This document shows, in pieces, positions 51,903-60,706 of a DNA stretch of 64,000 bases. This DNA is from Natrialba taiwanensis DSM 12281 (GTDB lineage Archaea; Halobacteriota; Halobacteria; Halobacteriales; Natrialbaceae): the NCBI RefSeq assembly GCF_000337595.1, contig NZ_AOIL01000013.1:1-64000 (forward strand), given 5' to 3'. The notes below the pieces were generated by a model that saw nothing but the letters and a program-made list of their open reading frames with translations, made no database searches and was not told the origin of the DNA. How positions within the stretch are numbered: the stretch's first letter is position 1; the number at the start of each line of letters is the position of its first letter. Both the position numbers and the translations under genes were made by a program.

Positions 51903-53081
51903 TCACTGCTCCTCCGGCGAGGTCATCTGATACTCCCGCGATGCCGTGTCGGTCGTCTTCGACGTGTTATCACCATCGCCGATCCGAACAGTGGTCTGTT
52001 CGCGACTCGAGAGTTCACGCTGGGGGTACGGAATCCCGATGTCTTCGTCGTCGAAGGCTTGCTTGATGGCGTTGATTGCGGCCGTCTGTGCCTGCCAGCG
52101 GCGTCTGGCACTCGGCTTGTCGATCCAGAAGCGAACGCCGAGGACGATCGACGAGTCGCCGAATCGCTTGGTGACGACCTGCGGGCCGGGTGCAGAGAGG
52201 GTCAACTCGAGTTCGTCGACGGTCGATTCGGCGAGTTCGGTGGCGCGTTCGATGTCGGTTTCGTAGTCGACGCCGACCTCGACCTCGATGCGGAGGCGGC
52301 CGCGTCGCGAACGGTTCGTCACCGTCCCCGCGGAGATGACGTCGTTGGGGATCATGATGTACTCGCCGTCGAACGACCGAATTCGGGTATTGACGATGGA
52401 GATGTCGGTGACGATCCCTTCCTCGTTCTCGACTTCGATCCAGTCGCCGATCTCGAAGGGGCGGGCGAACATCAGGACGAATCCGGCCAGGACGGTCCCG
52501 AGGGTCTGTCTGGCGGCCATACCGACGACGATACCGAGGAAGCCGGCACCGACGAGGAGGCTGCCGAGATCGTCGACCCAGACGCCGAGGATCACGATGA
52601 GCGCGATCGACCAGACGATCACCTGCGTGAGTCGGCGAGTGATCTCCCGCTGGTGGTCGGTCACGGCCGAAGCGGAGTCGAGGACCTCCTCCAGGACACG
52701 TCTGAGAAACCGGACGACGATGAACGTGCTGACGAGGAGGATAAACGAGATGATAACCTGTGCGACGACTTCGCCGCCGATATCGAGTTCGCTGTAGAGT
52801 CTGTGGACCTCGCTCGTCTGGCCCCAGACGCCGAGGACGACCGATAGCGACAACACACAGGTCCCTGTCAGGACGACGGTCGACGCAATATCCCCGTAGA
52901 GCGGCCGACTCCGCTCGCAGATCCACTGCTGGAGTCGCCGGTAGGAGAGTAACACGGCCAGCAACAGGCCGGCCGCGACGACCGTCACGAGGACCTTGAG
53001 TTCGGTCGCCTCGAACGTGTCCGCGAGCCAGTCGAATCCAGGCCCCGATCCGGTTCCGAGAAGCCCCACATCTACAACCAT
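51903..53081 (-). CDS. MscS-family mechanosensitive channel
   Basis: This 392-residue channel has three to five transmembrane helices in the first 190 residues. The pore-lining helix and gate read LLVGAGFLGIVVGMAARQTL, then GTVLAGFVLMFARPFEIGDW. The beta-domain (EGIVTDISIVNTRIRSFDGE, then YIMIPNDVIS) and alpha/beta C-terminal domain follow. The channel releases solutes on hypo-osmotic shock. It is placed between ksgA and mtq2 in a cluster that usually has those two adjacent. A polar Ser/Thr-rich tail ends the protein. Confidence 0.95.
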   Translation of the reverse strand: MVVDVGLLGTGSGPGFDWLADTFEATELKVLVTVVAAGLLLAVLLSYRRLQQWICERSRPLYGDIASTVVLTGTCVLSLSVVLGVWGQTSEVHRLYSELDIGGEVVAQVIISFILLVSTFIVVRFLRRVLEEVLDSASAVTDHQREITRRLTQVIVWSIALIVILGVWVDDLGSLLVGAGFLGIVVGMAARQTLGTVLAGFVLMFARPFEIGDWIEVENEEGIVTDISIVNTRIRSFDGEYIMIPNDVISAGTVTNRSRRGRLRIEVEVGVDYETDIERATELAESTVDELELTLSAPGPQVVTKRFGDSSIVLGVRFWIDKPSARRRWQAQTAAINAIKQAFDDEDIGIPYPQRELSSREQTTVRIGDGDNTSKTTDTASREYQMTSPEEQ

Positions 53082-53183
53082 AGGATGCTCGTCTCTGATT
53101 CTCTCGTCACCGAAGGTTTGAGTATCCGTCGGTCAGTTCGTTTCGCGCCCGATTTGGACACAACTCGTGACTATCCGTTCGGC

Positions 53184-54128
53184 CTACTCGTCCCCGCCCT
53201 CGGGCGCGCCAACGTCGCTCGCGAGTTCAGCGAGCGCTGCGAACTCGGCGGGTGCCATCGCGTCGGCGCGTTTTTGAAGCAGGTCGTCGTCGGCTGCGTC
53301 GACAACCATCTCGGGAGCGTCGAGTCCGGAGATGTGGGCCGTGTTTCGGATCGCGTTTCGAATCGTCTTCCGGCGCTGGGTGAACAGCGCCTTGACGAAC
53401 CGGAGAAAGAAGTCCTCGTCGGCGACTTCGTAGTCGGGCTCACGGGGACACAATCGCACGACTGCACTTTGGACCGCCGGCGGCGGCGAGAACGCCTCCT
53501 TCGGAATCGACTCGACAAGTTCGGCGTCGGCGTAGTGCTGAGTCGATACCGATAGCCGGCCGTACTCAGACGTGCCGGGCTCGGCCACCATCCGCTCGGC
53601 GAACTCCTGTTGGAACATCAAGACGAGCGGCCGTCCCTCCGGAAGCAAGCGAAACGTGATCTCGCTCGAGACGCCATAGGGAAGGTTCGACACCGACGCC
53701 GTGAACTCGGGGAGGTCGACCTCGAGCGCGTCGCCTTCGATCACGGTCAGTCGCCCGGCATCGATCTCGTCGCTGAACTCGGTGCGGAGGAAGGATGCGA
53801 GTTCGCTGTCGCGTTCGACGACGGTGACCTGGTCGGTTTCGGTGCCGAGTTCGAGGAGGCGATCGGTGAGTGCGCCGGTGCCGCCGCCGATTTCGAGGAG
53901 GTGGCTGGTGTCGATGGTGTCGGGAGCGGTCTCGGTCTCGGTTGCGGTCGCGGTTTCAGTGGGAGTTGTGGTGGCCTCGGTACCGGTACGGGTGGTTCTC
54001 TCGGGATCGCAGTCCGTCAGATAGGTTGGCAGTCGGTCGAGGACGCGGTCGTCGACGAGAAAGTGTTGATCGCGGTCCGGATCGCCGCGGACGCCTGCGC
54101 GGGCGATCAGTCCGTCTGGATCTCTCAT
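53184..54128 (-). CDS. ksgA: 16S rRNA A1518/A1519 dimethyltransferase
   Basis: This 314-residue KsgA/Dim1-type enzyme dimethylates two adjacent adenines in the 3' helix of 16S rRNA. Motifs are QHFLVDDRVLDRLPTYL, SAM loop LLEIGGGTGALTDRLLELG, VIEGDALEVDLPEF and NLPYGVSSEITFRLL. The C-terminal RRKTIRNAIRNT contacts rRNA. A Thr/Glu-rich insertion of about 30 residues (DPERTTRTGTEATTTPTETA and on, about residues 43-72) lies between the N-terminal helix and the SAM strand, where relatives have a short loop. ATG 54128 gives the standard MRDPDGLIARAG. Confidence 0.95.
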   Translation of the reverse strand: MRDPDGLIARAGVRGDPDRDQHFLVDDRVLDRLPTYLTDCDPERTTRTGTEATTTPTETATATETETAPDTIDTSHLLEIGGGTGALTDRLLELGTETDQVTVVERDSELASFLRTEFSDEIDAGRLTVIEGDALEVDLPEFTASVSNLPYGVSSEITFRLLPEGRPLVLMFQQEFAERMVAEPGTSEYGRLSVSTQHYADAELVESIPKEAFSPPPAVQSAVVRLCPREPDYEVADEDFFLRFVKALFTQRRKTIRNAIRNTAHISGLDAPEMVVDAADDDLLQKRADAMAPAEFAALAELASDVGAPEGGDE

Positions 54129-54255
54129 TGCTGGCGCTATGGGGAGAGATGGTGTAAACGCACCGTCTCGAGTCCGGGTCGGTTTCCGTTCGCCGATGTG
54201 CTCGGCAATGAGAATGAATCCTCGTTGTTTTACCCTCCCGCGCAAATGTAGGTGT

Positions 54256-54717
54256 ATGAGTTTGGATGTGGAGGATGAGCCGATCGAAATTTTGCTCGTT
54301 GAGCCCAGTCCTGGTGACACTCGGCTCTTCACGGAATCGTTCAAGGATGCAAGCCTTACGAACAGCGTGCATACGGTTTCGGACGGGGAAGAAGCACTGG
54401 ATTTCGTTCATCAGCGCGATGCCTACAGCGACAAGCCACAACCCGATCTCATCCTACTTGAACCGCAATTGCCGGGGACGAGCGGGTTCGATGTCCTGTC
54501 TGAACTAAAAAACGAGGAGGCGTTGTGCGACATTCCGGTCGTCGTTCTGACGAGTTCTGATGTGGGGGAGAAGATCGTCAAGTCACACGATATTGACGCG
54601 GAACACTATCTCCAGAAGCCGGTCGAGTCGGACGACTTCATCGAGTTCGTTCAGTCGGTCGAGAACTTCTGGTTGACAATCGTACAGCAGACGACGCCGA
54701 CGCAGGAGCAGGGGTGA
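54256..54717 (+). CDS. Degenerate response-regulator receiver protein (Asp to Glu)
   Basis: This 153-residue single receiver domain, of the type with ILLVEPSPGDTRLFTESF and FDVLSELKNEEALCDIPVVV (then LTSS), ends in a short C-terminal helix. Key positions differ from the canon. The acidic pair is Glu16-Pro17 where Glu-Asp is usual, and the phospho-acceptor is Glu69 (LILLEPQLPG). Thr99 and Lys121 (YLQKPV) are kept. It is unlikely to be phosphorylated; Glu69 could mimic the active state. It lies on the opposite strand inside the DUF655-KsgA gap. A TATA-like GTTTTACCC (54229-54237) precedes it. Confidence 0.9.
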   Translation: MSLDVEDEPIEILLVEPSPGDTRLFTESFKDASLTNSVHTVSDGEEALDFVHQRDAYSDKPQPDLILLEPQLPGTSGFDVLSELKNEEALCDIPVVVLTSSDVGEKIVKSHDIDAEHYLQKPVESDDFIEFVQSVENFWLTIVQQTTPTQEQG

Positions 54718-54797
54718 GCTGACGTCCCGAGAGGCCGCTTTCAGGGTGAGAGCGGGTGAGTGGGGAAGGGTGAAGGGTGGAAGTCGTCAGTGGTTCG

Positions 54798-55400
54798 TCA
54801 ATGGTTCTGTTCCTGTTCGTGGCGACCGACGAACGTCTGGTATTTGAGATCCTCGTCGCGCAGTTCCTGGATGATGCGTTCGACGATGATCTCGTCGGGA
54901 TCGTGGAGACCGGAGACGCGTTCTGACAGTTCCTCGAAGCTCTCGAAGGGTTTTCGCTTTCGTTCGTCGAGGATGCCGTTGCGGAGTTTCTTCCCGATCC
55001 CGGGCAACAGGTTGAGTTGGTGGAGTCGGAGCGTAATCGGCTGGGCGTCGTTGTAGAAATCGACGAAGCGCTGTTCGTCTTCCTCGACGAGGTCGGCGAC
55101 GACGTATTCGAGTTCGGACTGTGCTCCGGAGGAGAGGGCATCGTACTCGACGCGGTTGGCTTCGGTGACGATATCGCGTTCGGCTGCGGGTTCGATGGCG
55201 ACTTCGCTGCCGATGGTGAGGCGTTCGTCCTCGTCGAAGGCGACTTCGTAGAGGCGAAAGTCAGTGGTGTCGAGTGCGTACCCGGCGGGTGACTTCGCGT
55301 ACTGCGGTCGGCCGTCATCGGAGAGCCCGTGTGCGAGGTAGTCCAACACGACTGCGCGCCGAACGTCCGTCCCGTCGCTATCGACTTCGCTCATTGTCAT
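54798..55400 (-). CDS. DUF655 HhH-motif nucleic-acid-binding protein
   Basis: This 200-residue archaeal DUF655 (COG1491) protein has an N-terminal OB-like region (RAVVLDYLAHGLSDDGRPQ, then YAKSPAGYALD and FRLYEVAFDEDERLTIG). The C-terminal helix-hairpin-helix is LNLLPGIGKKLRNGILDERK. It probably binds RNA or DNA. Its constant partners L21e, RpoF and KsgA suggest a role in ribosome assembly or transcription. Its stop is 80 bases from the convergent receiver gene. ATG 55400 or 55394 are both possible starts. Confidence 0.92.
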   Translation of the reverse strand: MTMSEVDSDGTDVRRAVVLDYLAHGLSDDGRPQYAKSPAGYALDTTDFRLYEVAFDEDERLTIGSEVAIEPAAERDIVTEANRVEYDALSSGAQSELEYVVADLVEEDEQRFVDFYNDAQPITLRLHQLNLLPGIGKKLRNGILDERKRKPFESFEELSERVSGLHDPDEIIVERIIQELRDEDLKYQTFVGRHEQEQNH

Positions 55401-55439
55401 GTGATACGGGGACGGCGTACTTAAAGAGTCGGCCCGCTT

Positions 55440-55796
55440 TCAGGCGTATTGTGCGACGACATTCAGAATGTCGTCGAGTTCGTCTCCGGACAGCGAATAC
55501 CGTTGCTGTGCGTACACCGATCGGAGTTCGTCCCGGTTGCGCGGGAGGAGGTTGGCGATTTTGTACGCCGTGGCTTCGTCGACTTTCTCCAGGTCCTGGA
55601 GGTCGTCGACGAGGGTCTGTGCCTCCTCTGGCTCGAGGACGGTGAACTGGTTGACGTGGTCGATCGCCCGAGCGAGTTCGTAGGGCAGTTCGCGGTCCTC
55701 GTCCAGTGCGCGGTCGGCTTCGATGTCGGCGAGCAGCTCCTTCGTTTCCGAAACCGTCAGGAACTCCTCGTCGACGATCTCTTTGAAGATCGTCAT
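55440..55796 (-). CDS. rpoF: DNA-directed RNA polymerase subunit F (Rpo4)
   Basis: This 118-residue archaeal Rpo4 is the partner of Rpo7 in the polymerase stalk. It starts MTIFKEIVDEEFLTVSETKE. Its HRDC-like helical domain includes ARAIDHVNQFTVLEPEEAQT, then ATAYKIANLLPRNRDELRSVY and LDDILNVVAQYA. The cluster context (L21e upstream, DUF655 downstream) is diagnostic. It is separated from L21e by 25 bases, so it is surely co-transcribed. Confidence 0.95.
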   Translation of the reverse strand: MTIFKEIVDEEFLTVSETKELLADIEADRALDEDRELPYELARAIDHVNQFTVLEPEEAQTLVDDLQDLEKVDEATAYKIANLLPRNRDELRSVYAQQRYSLSGDELDDILNVVAQYA

Positions 55797-55821
55797 TGTA
55801 CGTGTACGTTGTACCGACGGT

Positions 55822-56130
55822 TCAGACGCGCTCTTCGGAGCGATCCTGGGCGCGCATGTGCGCTGCGGTGACGATGAGCGTCTTGTTCTTGCCACCGTCG
55901 TTGATCTCGACTTTGAAGGCGTCGCCCTGCGTCCCGACGACTTCGCCGGTGTGACCGTCGAAGCGCGGGTGGAAACGACCCTTGTGGATGCTTGGGTCGA
56001 TCTTCAGGTGGACTTTCTCGCCGACCTCGTAGTCCTGAATCGCTCGCTGTGGCGGCGACGCACCGCGGTCTCGCGGATCGTTGGATAATTTGTTCCGGGT
56101 TCCCTGACGAGGGCCATTAGATTTCGGCAT
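55822..56130 (-). CDS. rpl21e: Large-subunit ribosomal protein L21e
   Basis: This 102-residue 50S protein starts [20 protein letters not shown]. The SH3-like core is [20 protein letters not shown], then [20 protein letters not shown], with a basic N-terminal tail. It leads the conserved L21e-RpoF-DUF655-KsgA cluster. A minus-strand TATA TTTTATAA (56160-56167) lies about 27 bases before the predicted start, close to the ATG. Confidence 0.96.
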   Translation of the reverse strand: MPKSNGPRQGTRNKLSNDPRDRGASPPQRAIQDYEVGEKVHLKIDPSIHKGRFHPRFDGHTGEVVGTQGDAFKVEINDGGKNKTLIVTAAHMRAQDRSEERV

Positions 56131-56159
56131 AGTCGTACGACCGTCTTGACCGGTGATGG

Positions 56160-56167
56160 TTATAAAA
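56160..56167 (-). promoter_or_regulatory. TATA box of the rpl21e-rpoF cluster
   Basis: TTTTATAA on the minus strand lies about 34 bases upstream of the rpl21e ATG, predicting initiation near 56137 and a leader of a few bases. It should drive rpl21e, rpoF and DUF655. The downstream genes ksgA, mscS and mtq2 probably need their own promoter because a gene on the other strand interrupts the order. Confidence 0.6.
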
Positions 56168-56284
56168 CGCACGTCTTCCGCTCCGCTCGGTCGTCACTGA
56201 CACGGGCCACCGATGGCGGCGCGAACCGGTCGTCACCGGCGCGGGTCCGCAACAATAATCCGCGCAGGCAACACGTACCGCAGT

Positions 56285-57454
56285 ATGGATACCGACGACG
56301 ATCAGTTCCGGATCGAAACGCGGTCGATTCACGCCGGCCAGGACCCCGACGAGGAGACGGGCGCGCTGATGACGCCCATCCACGCGAACTCGACGTACGA
56401 GCAGGACGCGCCCGGCGACCACCGGGGCTACGAGTACTCCCGGACCGGCAACCCGACGCGAACCGATCTCGAAGCCAACCTCGCGAGCCTCGAAAACGCC
56501 GAGTACGGCCGCGCGTTCGCGAGCGGAATGGCCTCGATCAACACCGTCCTCAACCTGCTTTCGGCGGGCGACCACGTCGTGACGGGCAACGACGTCTACG
56601 GTGGTACCCACCGCATCTTCACGCAGGTGTACGAGGACTACGACATCGAGTTCAGCTTCGTCGATATGACTGACCTGGACGCGATCGACGCTGCGTTCCG
56701 GGACGAGACGGAACTACTGTGGCTCGAGACGCCGACGAACCCGCTCCTGTCGATCGTCGATATCGAGGGCGCGGCCGAGATCGCCCACGACCACGACGCG
56801 CTCTGTGCGATCGACAACACCTTCGCCACGCCGTATCTCCAGCAGCCGCTCGACCTCGGGGCGGATATCGTTTCGCACTCGCTGACCAAGTATCTCGGCG
56901 GCCACTCGGACGTGGTCGGCGGCGCGCTGCTGACCGACGACGAAGCACTCGACGAGCGCTTTGGCTTCTACCAGAACTCCGTGGGCGCGACGCCCGGCCC
57001 CTTCGAATCGTTCCTCGTCCTCCGAGGGACCAAGACGCTCCCCGTCCGGATGGAACGCCACTGCGAGAACGCCCGTGCCGTCGCCGAGTGGCTCGACGAG
57101 CAGCCGGCTGTCGAACGCGTCTACTACCCGGGTCTCGAATCCCATCCCGGCCACGAAATCGCCAGCGAACAGATGCGCGACTTCGGCGGCATGCTGAGCT
57201 TCGAACTCGACGCGAGCTTAGAGGAGACGAGCGAAGTCGTCTCGAACACCGAGGTGTTCACGCTCGCGGAGAGCTTAGGCGGCGTCGAGAGCCTGATCGA
57301 ACAGCCCGCCCCGATGACCCACGCCACCATTCCGCGCGAGGAGCGCATCGAGGCCGGACTCACTGATGGACTCGTCCGCGTTTCGGTCGGAATCGAACAC
57401 GTCGACGATCTGATCGCCGATCTCGACCAGGCGATCGAGTCGGCGCTCCGATAA
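56285..57454 (+). CDS. Cystathionine gamma-synthase/lyase-family PLP enzyme
   Basis: This 389-residue Cys/Met-metabolism PLP enzyme has [20 protein letters not shown] and [16 protein letters not shown], then [34 protein letters not shown] and the PLP lysine Lys202 in [30 protein letters not shown] and the final [17 protein letters not shown] complete the signature. It makes or cleaves cystathionine, or acts on O-acetylhomoserine; sequence alone does not decide. A TATA-like CAATAATCC (56252-56260) about 27 bases before the ATG supports the start. Confidence 0.93.
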   Translation: MDTDDDQFRIETRSIHAGQDPDEETGALMTPIHANSTYEQDAPGDHRGYEYSRTGNPTRTDLEANLASLENAEYGRAFASGMASINTVLNLLSAGDHVVTGNDVYGGTHRIFTQVYEDYDIEFSFVDMTDLDAIDAAFRDETELLWLETPTNPLLSIVDIEGAAEIAHDHDALCAIDNTFATPYLQQPLDLGADIVSHSLTKYLGGHSDVVGGALLTDDEALDERFGFYQNSVGATPGPFESFLVLRGTKTLPVRMERHCENARAVAEWLDEQPAVERVYYPGLESHPGHEIASEQMRDFGGMLSFELDASLEETSEVVSNTEVFTLAESLGGVESLIEQPAPMTHATIPREERIEAGLTDGLVRVSVGIEHVDDLIADLDQAIESALR

Positions 57455-57481
57455 CTCGCGGTCGACGCAGGTGCATTCGCC

Positions 57482-58528
57482 TCAGGTCGCGTTTCGAGTC
57501 GCGATATGTGACCGCAGGATCGTCTCGAATCCATCGAGATAGCCAGCCAGATCAACGCTTTCGAGTGACTTCTCGAACCGCGCTGCGTCGGCACACTCCA
57601 CGCGCCACTGATCGAGGAAATACTCTTCGACGGTCGAGCTCTCGATTGCGCGAACGACCGCGCGGAGCGCGTCGGGATTCGGATCGGTACCGAGAGCCCG
57701 CAGTTCGGTCGCGGGGACGACGTTCGTTTCGACGGCGCGAACGACGACACCAGAGCTGTAGTCGCCCTCGCCGAGTTCACGTTTCCAGGTGGCGAGCCAG
57801 TTGCCGATCCGAGCCATCCGCTGGGTTCTGTCGAGGGCCTGCCGGAGCGAAGACAACTCCTGGACATCGAACGTCGGCGCGTTCGCCAGATCGGTGTCGG
57901 CGTGGACGAACACCATCATGTTGTAGGCGTCGTATCGCCAGAGTTCGTGCTCCGAGACGAGTTCAGGGCTGTGGTTTGCGAGGGCGGAGTACTCGATCGC
58001 GGCGAGAACCTGACGCACGTCGAAACGGAGTTGCTCGCTGAACTCGTGTGCGCGCGGGCTGTCATCGTATAGCCTTCGAAAGCAATTCCAGACGTCGATT
58101 CCGAACCGGACGATTTTCCCGTCGACGGCGGGATGGGACGGATCCGCGTGCTGGTGATCGAAGGGGACGTTCGCCAGTTCGGCGAACGTTTCGCGGTCGC
58201 CGTGGCGTTCGGCGACGTCGTCTGCGACGGTGATGAACAGCGTCGAGAGGAGTTTTGCGATCCGAACCTGTCGCGTCCGATCGGTGTCGACACAGGAGAG
58301 CCGAAAGGCCGGGAAAGCGTTGTAGAGCCAGTCCCACTGCGCTTGGTCACGATCTGCGACGACGTCGTCGTATCGCTCGAGTAACTCGGAAAGGGAGTCG
58401 GGAAGCGACTGCCGAGCGACGTCGATAGGGTCAGTTTCGATATCGAGTGTCGGGAACTCGTGGTCGTCGTCACGGTCGGGTTTGGTTCCGATGGCAGCTG
58501 TGTAGCGCTCGCCGTCCTGATCGCCCAT
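57482..58528 (-). CDS. Class I terpene-synthase-like protein (isoprenoid synthase fold)
   Basis: This 348-residue, all-helical protein has the layout of class I terpene cyclases. An aspartate-rich DDVAE at residues 103-107 follows LLSTLFITVA. A diphosphate-sensor Arg198 sits 45 residues before the NSE-type motif Asn243-x3-Thr247-x3-Glu251 (NWLATWKRE). The canonical Asp after Asn is Trp, so metal binding may be altered. Length is typical. NCBI has a haloarchaeal label, class 1 isoprenoid biosynthesis enzyme, which it may match. The product is unknown. A TATA-like element at 58551-58558 about 27 bases before ATG 58528 supports the start. Confidence 0.65.
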   Translation of the reverse strand: MGDQDGERYTAAIGTKPDRDDDHEFPTLDIETDPIDVARQSLPDSLSELLERYDDVVADRDQAQWDWLYNAFPAFRLSCVDTDRTRQVRIAKLLSTLFITVADDVAERHGDRETFAELANVPFDHQHADPSHPAVDGKIVRFGIDVWNCFRRLYDDSPRAHEFSEQLRFDVRQVLAAIEYSALANHSPELVSEHELWRYDAYNMMVFVHADTDLANAPTFDVQELSSLRQALDRTQRMARIGNWLATWKRELGEGDYSSGVVVRAVETNVVPATELRALGTDPNPDALRAVVRAIESSTVEEYFLDQWRVECADAARFEKSLESVDLAGYLDGFETILRSHIATRNAT

Positions 58529-58633
58529 GGTATTTCCACTAAGAATACCCGTAAATTGGTTGTGTTTCTGTCGTTTCGTCCGCCGCTCCGACCCCGTATC
58601 CATATTATCGGAGAGCGAGTAGTTCCGCGAACG

Positions 58634-59317
58634 ATGACGAACGATCCCGGGTTGCATGCACTCCCGAGCACGGTCGAGTTCGGCGGACGCGAACTGACGA
58701 TTACCCCAGCGGTCGTCGAGACCGAACGCGGGTTGGTCCTGTTCGATGTCGGTCCTGCCGATTCCGGGGCTGTGAACGCGCTCGAAACGCATTTGCGGTC
58801 GCTCGAGTACGATCTGTCAGATATCTGGCTGGTCGTCCTCACGCACCACGACGGGGACCACGCCGGCGCGCTCGTGACGCTGCTCGACCGGACCGACGCG
58901 GTCGTTGCGGCCCACCGCGAGGAGGTCCCCTATATCACCGGTGATCGGGCTCCGATCAAGAGCAGCGGCGACCGGTATCCGCCGGTTGCGGTCGACATCG
59001 CGCTCTCGGCCGGCGTCCGATTCCCAACGCTCGCCGGGCCGATGGACGTTCTCGAGACGCCCGGTCACACGCCCGGCCACATTTCGCTTTACTTCCCCGA
59101 AAGCGCATTGCTCGTTGCCGGCGATGCCCTCGTCGCAGACCGCGAGGCTCCCCTTTCGGGTCCCAAGCCGCGGTTCACGGCCGACATGGACCGGGCGCTC
59201 GAGTCAGTCGCTGAACTCGGGACACTCGAAATCGACCACACGCTGTGCTATCACGGCGGCTACGTCGAACAGGGTGCCGAACGCATTCGAGAAATCGCAG
59301 CCGCGGCGCGCGAGTAG
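58634..59317 (+). CDS. MBL-fold metallo-hydrolase
   Basis: This 227-residue metallo-beta-lactamase-fold hydrolase has metal motif LTHHDGDHAG, in which the third position of the usual HxHxDH is Asp. Then come TPGHTPGHISLYFPES, VAGDALV and a final YHGG. Variants with this motif include glyoxalase-II-like and lactonase enzymes. The substrate is unknown. It is divergent from the terpene-synthase-like gene (105 bases apart), with TATA-like CATATTATC at 58601-58609, 27 bases before the ATG. Confidence 0.9.
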   Translation: MTNDPGLHALPSTVEFGGRELTITPAVVETERGLVLFDVGPADSGAVNALETHLRSLEYDLSDIWLVVLTHHDGDHAGALVTLLDRTDAVVAAHREEVPYITGDRAPIKSSGDRYPPVAVDIALSAGVRFPTLAGPMDVLETPGHTPGHISLYFPESALLVAGDALVADREAPLSGPKPRFTADMDRALESVAELGTLEIDHTLCYHGGYVEQGAERIREIAAAARE

Positions 59318-59347
59318 TCGGTAATCGCTTCCACAGCGCTGCACTCG

Positions 59348-60478
59348 TTATTCCGTGACGACGTGGCCCTCGAGATAGTTCCGAGCCGTGTCGTTCGTCG
59401 CGGGCGTTCGCTTGCGAAACGTCAGTACTCGATCCCCGTCCTCGCGACGGTCGTCCTCGATGTCTATCTCGAGTCCCTGGCCGCGAAGGTGGGTGAGAAG
59501 GACGTCGATCGTCTCGGGACTGGCACGCACCGTGTGGCGCTCGCCAACCGTCCCGCCCTCGTCGATCGTCGCGATGGTCTCTCGCATCGACAGCAGTATC
59601 GCCTCCCCGAGTTCATGAGCGCGCTGCCGGGCGGCCTCATCCGACTCGTCCCACTCGACGGTCTGAAACCCCTCCCGGATGAGTCGTCGGAACATGAACG
59701 GCCGCCCGTAATCGAACGGCAGCGAGAACGCGTACGCGAGGTCCGATTTCGTCGACGCCGAGGTCGTGTACTTCAACTGGGTCCGCCCGTCGGGCGATTT
59801 CATCACGACGCCCTCGCGGTGCTGTGCGTCCAGGTCGCGGATACACGCATCGACCGTCTCAGGCGCATCGTCGACCGCGACGAACTCGAACAGCGGCGTC
59901 TGCGGGATTTCGAAGCGCTCGTAGCGCGCCCGCCGTTCCTGGACCGGCAGTGGGTCACCTGTTTCGCGGTCGCGCCAGTCGAACGCACGAAACGCAATGG
60001 AGTCGACGCCCGGGTAGTCGTGTGCCGTGTAGGGGTTTTCGGGGCCGATCATCTCGCCACAGACCATCGCCATCGGGTATGCATCGAACACGTCGGCGAG
60101 ATCGACCAGTCGGTCGAGCATCCGCGTCGTGAACGGACAGACCATTCCGCTCCTGGAGAACGCGAGCACGTCGCCGTCGATTCGTGCGACGCGGACGTTA
60201 TAGCCGTTTAACTTCTCTTCGACTGCGATTCGATCGTACTCGTCGAACTGCGTCGGAACGCCGGTCGAGAGAACGAGCGTTCGCGGCACCTTCGGAAACC
60301 CGCGGACGACTTCGCCGTCGATCAACACCGTCCCGCGTTCGATCCCGCGACGGGCATCCGGGAGGTGACGGTACTCCTGGCCGTCGTAGTTTCGCTCCTC
60401 GAGGTGCGGTTCGAGGCCCTCGAAAGCGGCTTCATCGATCCCGAGCGCTCGATGATACTGAGACGCGAACTCGTCCAT
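59348..60478 (-). CDS. ATP-dependent RNA ligase (Pab1020/archaeal Rnl type)
   Basis: This 376-residue nucleotidyltransferase-superfamily ligase has adenylated Lys89 in VEEKLNGYNVRV (KxNGxN). Further motifs are FSRSG and MVCGEMIGPENPY, with the motif V region HREGVVMKSPDGRTQLKY. A helical C-terminal domain follows, which in the Pyrococcus relative mediates dimerisation. It seals or circularises RNA. The start MDEFASQYHRALGIDEAAFE matches the short archaeal form. It lies 228 bases downstream of aCPSF1 on the same strand. Confidence 0.93.
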   Translation of the reverse strand: MDEFASQYHRALGIDEAAFEGLEPHLEERNYDGQEYRHLPDARRGIERGTVLIDGEVVRGFPKVPRTLVLSTGVPTQFDEYDRIAVEEKLNGYNVRVARIDGDVLAFSRSGMVCPFTTRMLDRLVDLADVFDAYPMAMVCGEMIGPENPYTAHDYPGVDSIAFRAFDWRDRETGDPLPVQERRARYERFEIPQTPLFEFVAVDDAPETVDACIRDLDAQHREGVVMKSPDGRTQLKYTTSASTKSDLAYAFSLPFDYGRPFMFRRLIREGFQTVEWDESDEAARQRAHELGEAILLSMRETIATIDEGGTVGERHTVRASPETIDVLLTHLRGQGLEIDIEDDRREDGDRVLTFRKRTPATNDTARNYLEGHVVTE

Positions 60479-60706
60479 CGGTACTGCTACGTGGCGAACC
60501 CAAATAGAAGCGTGCGAACCGTTCGGATCGGCCGAACTACCACTGCGGTAGAAAATCACTCGCGAACGACGGCGTCGAACCGGCGACCCGTTGCAGTTCT
60601 CTTTTCACTCTCGTTCGTTCCCGCTCCAACTCTCCAGAAGCGACGAGTTCAGGTGGAGCCGATGAGAGCGTGACTGGAGCCCGACCGGAGTCCGACGAAA
60701 GACCGA

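Noticed and set aside
60580-60625. T-arm-like GGTTCGAC on the minus strand, suggesting a tRNA
   Set aside because: No matching acceptor, D-arm or anticodon stem can be folded around it.
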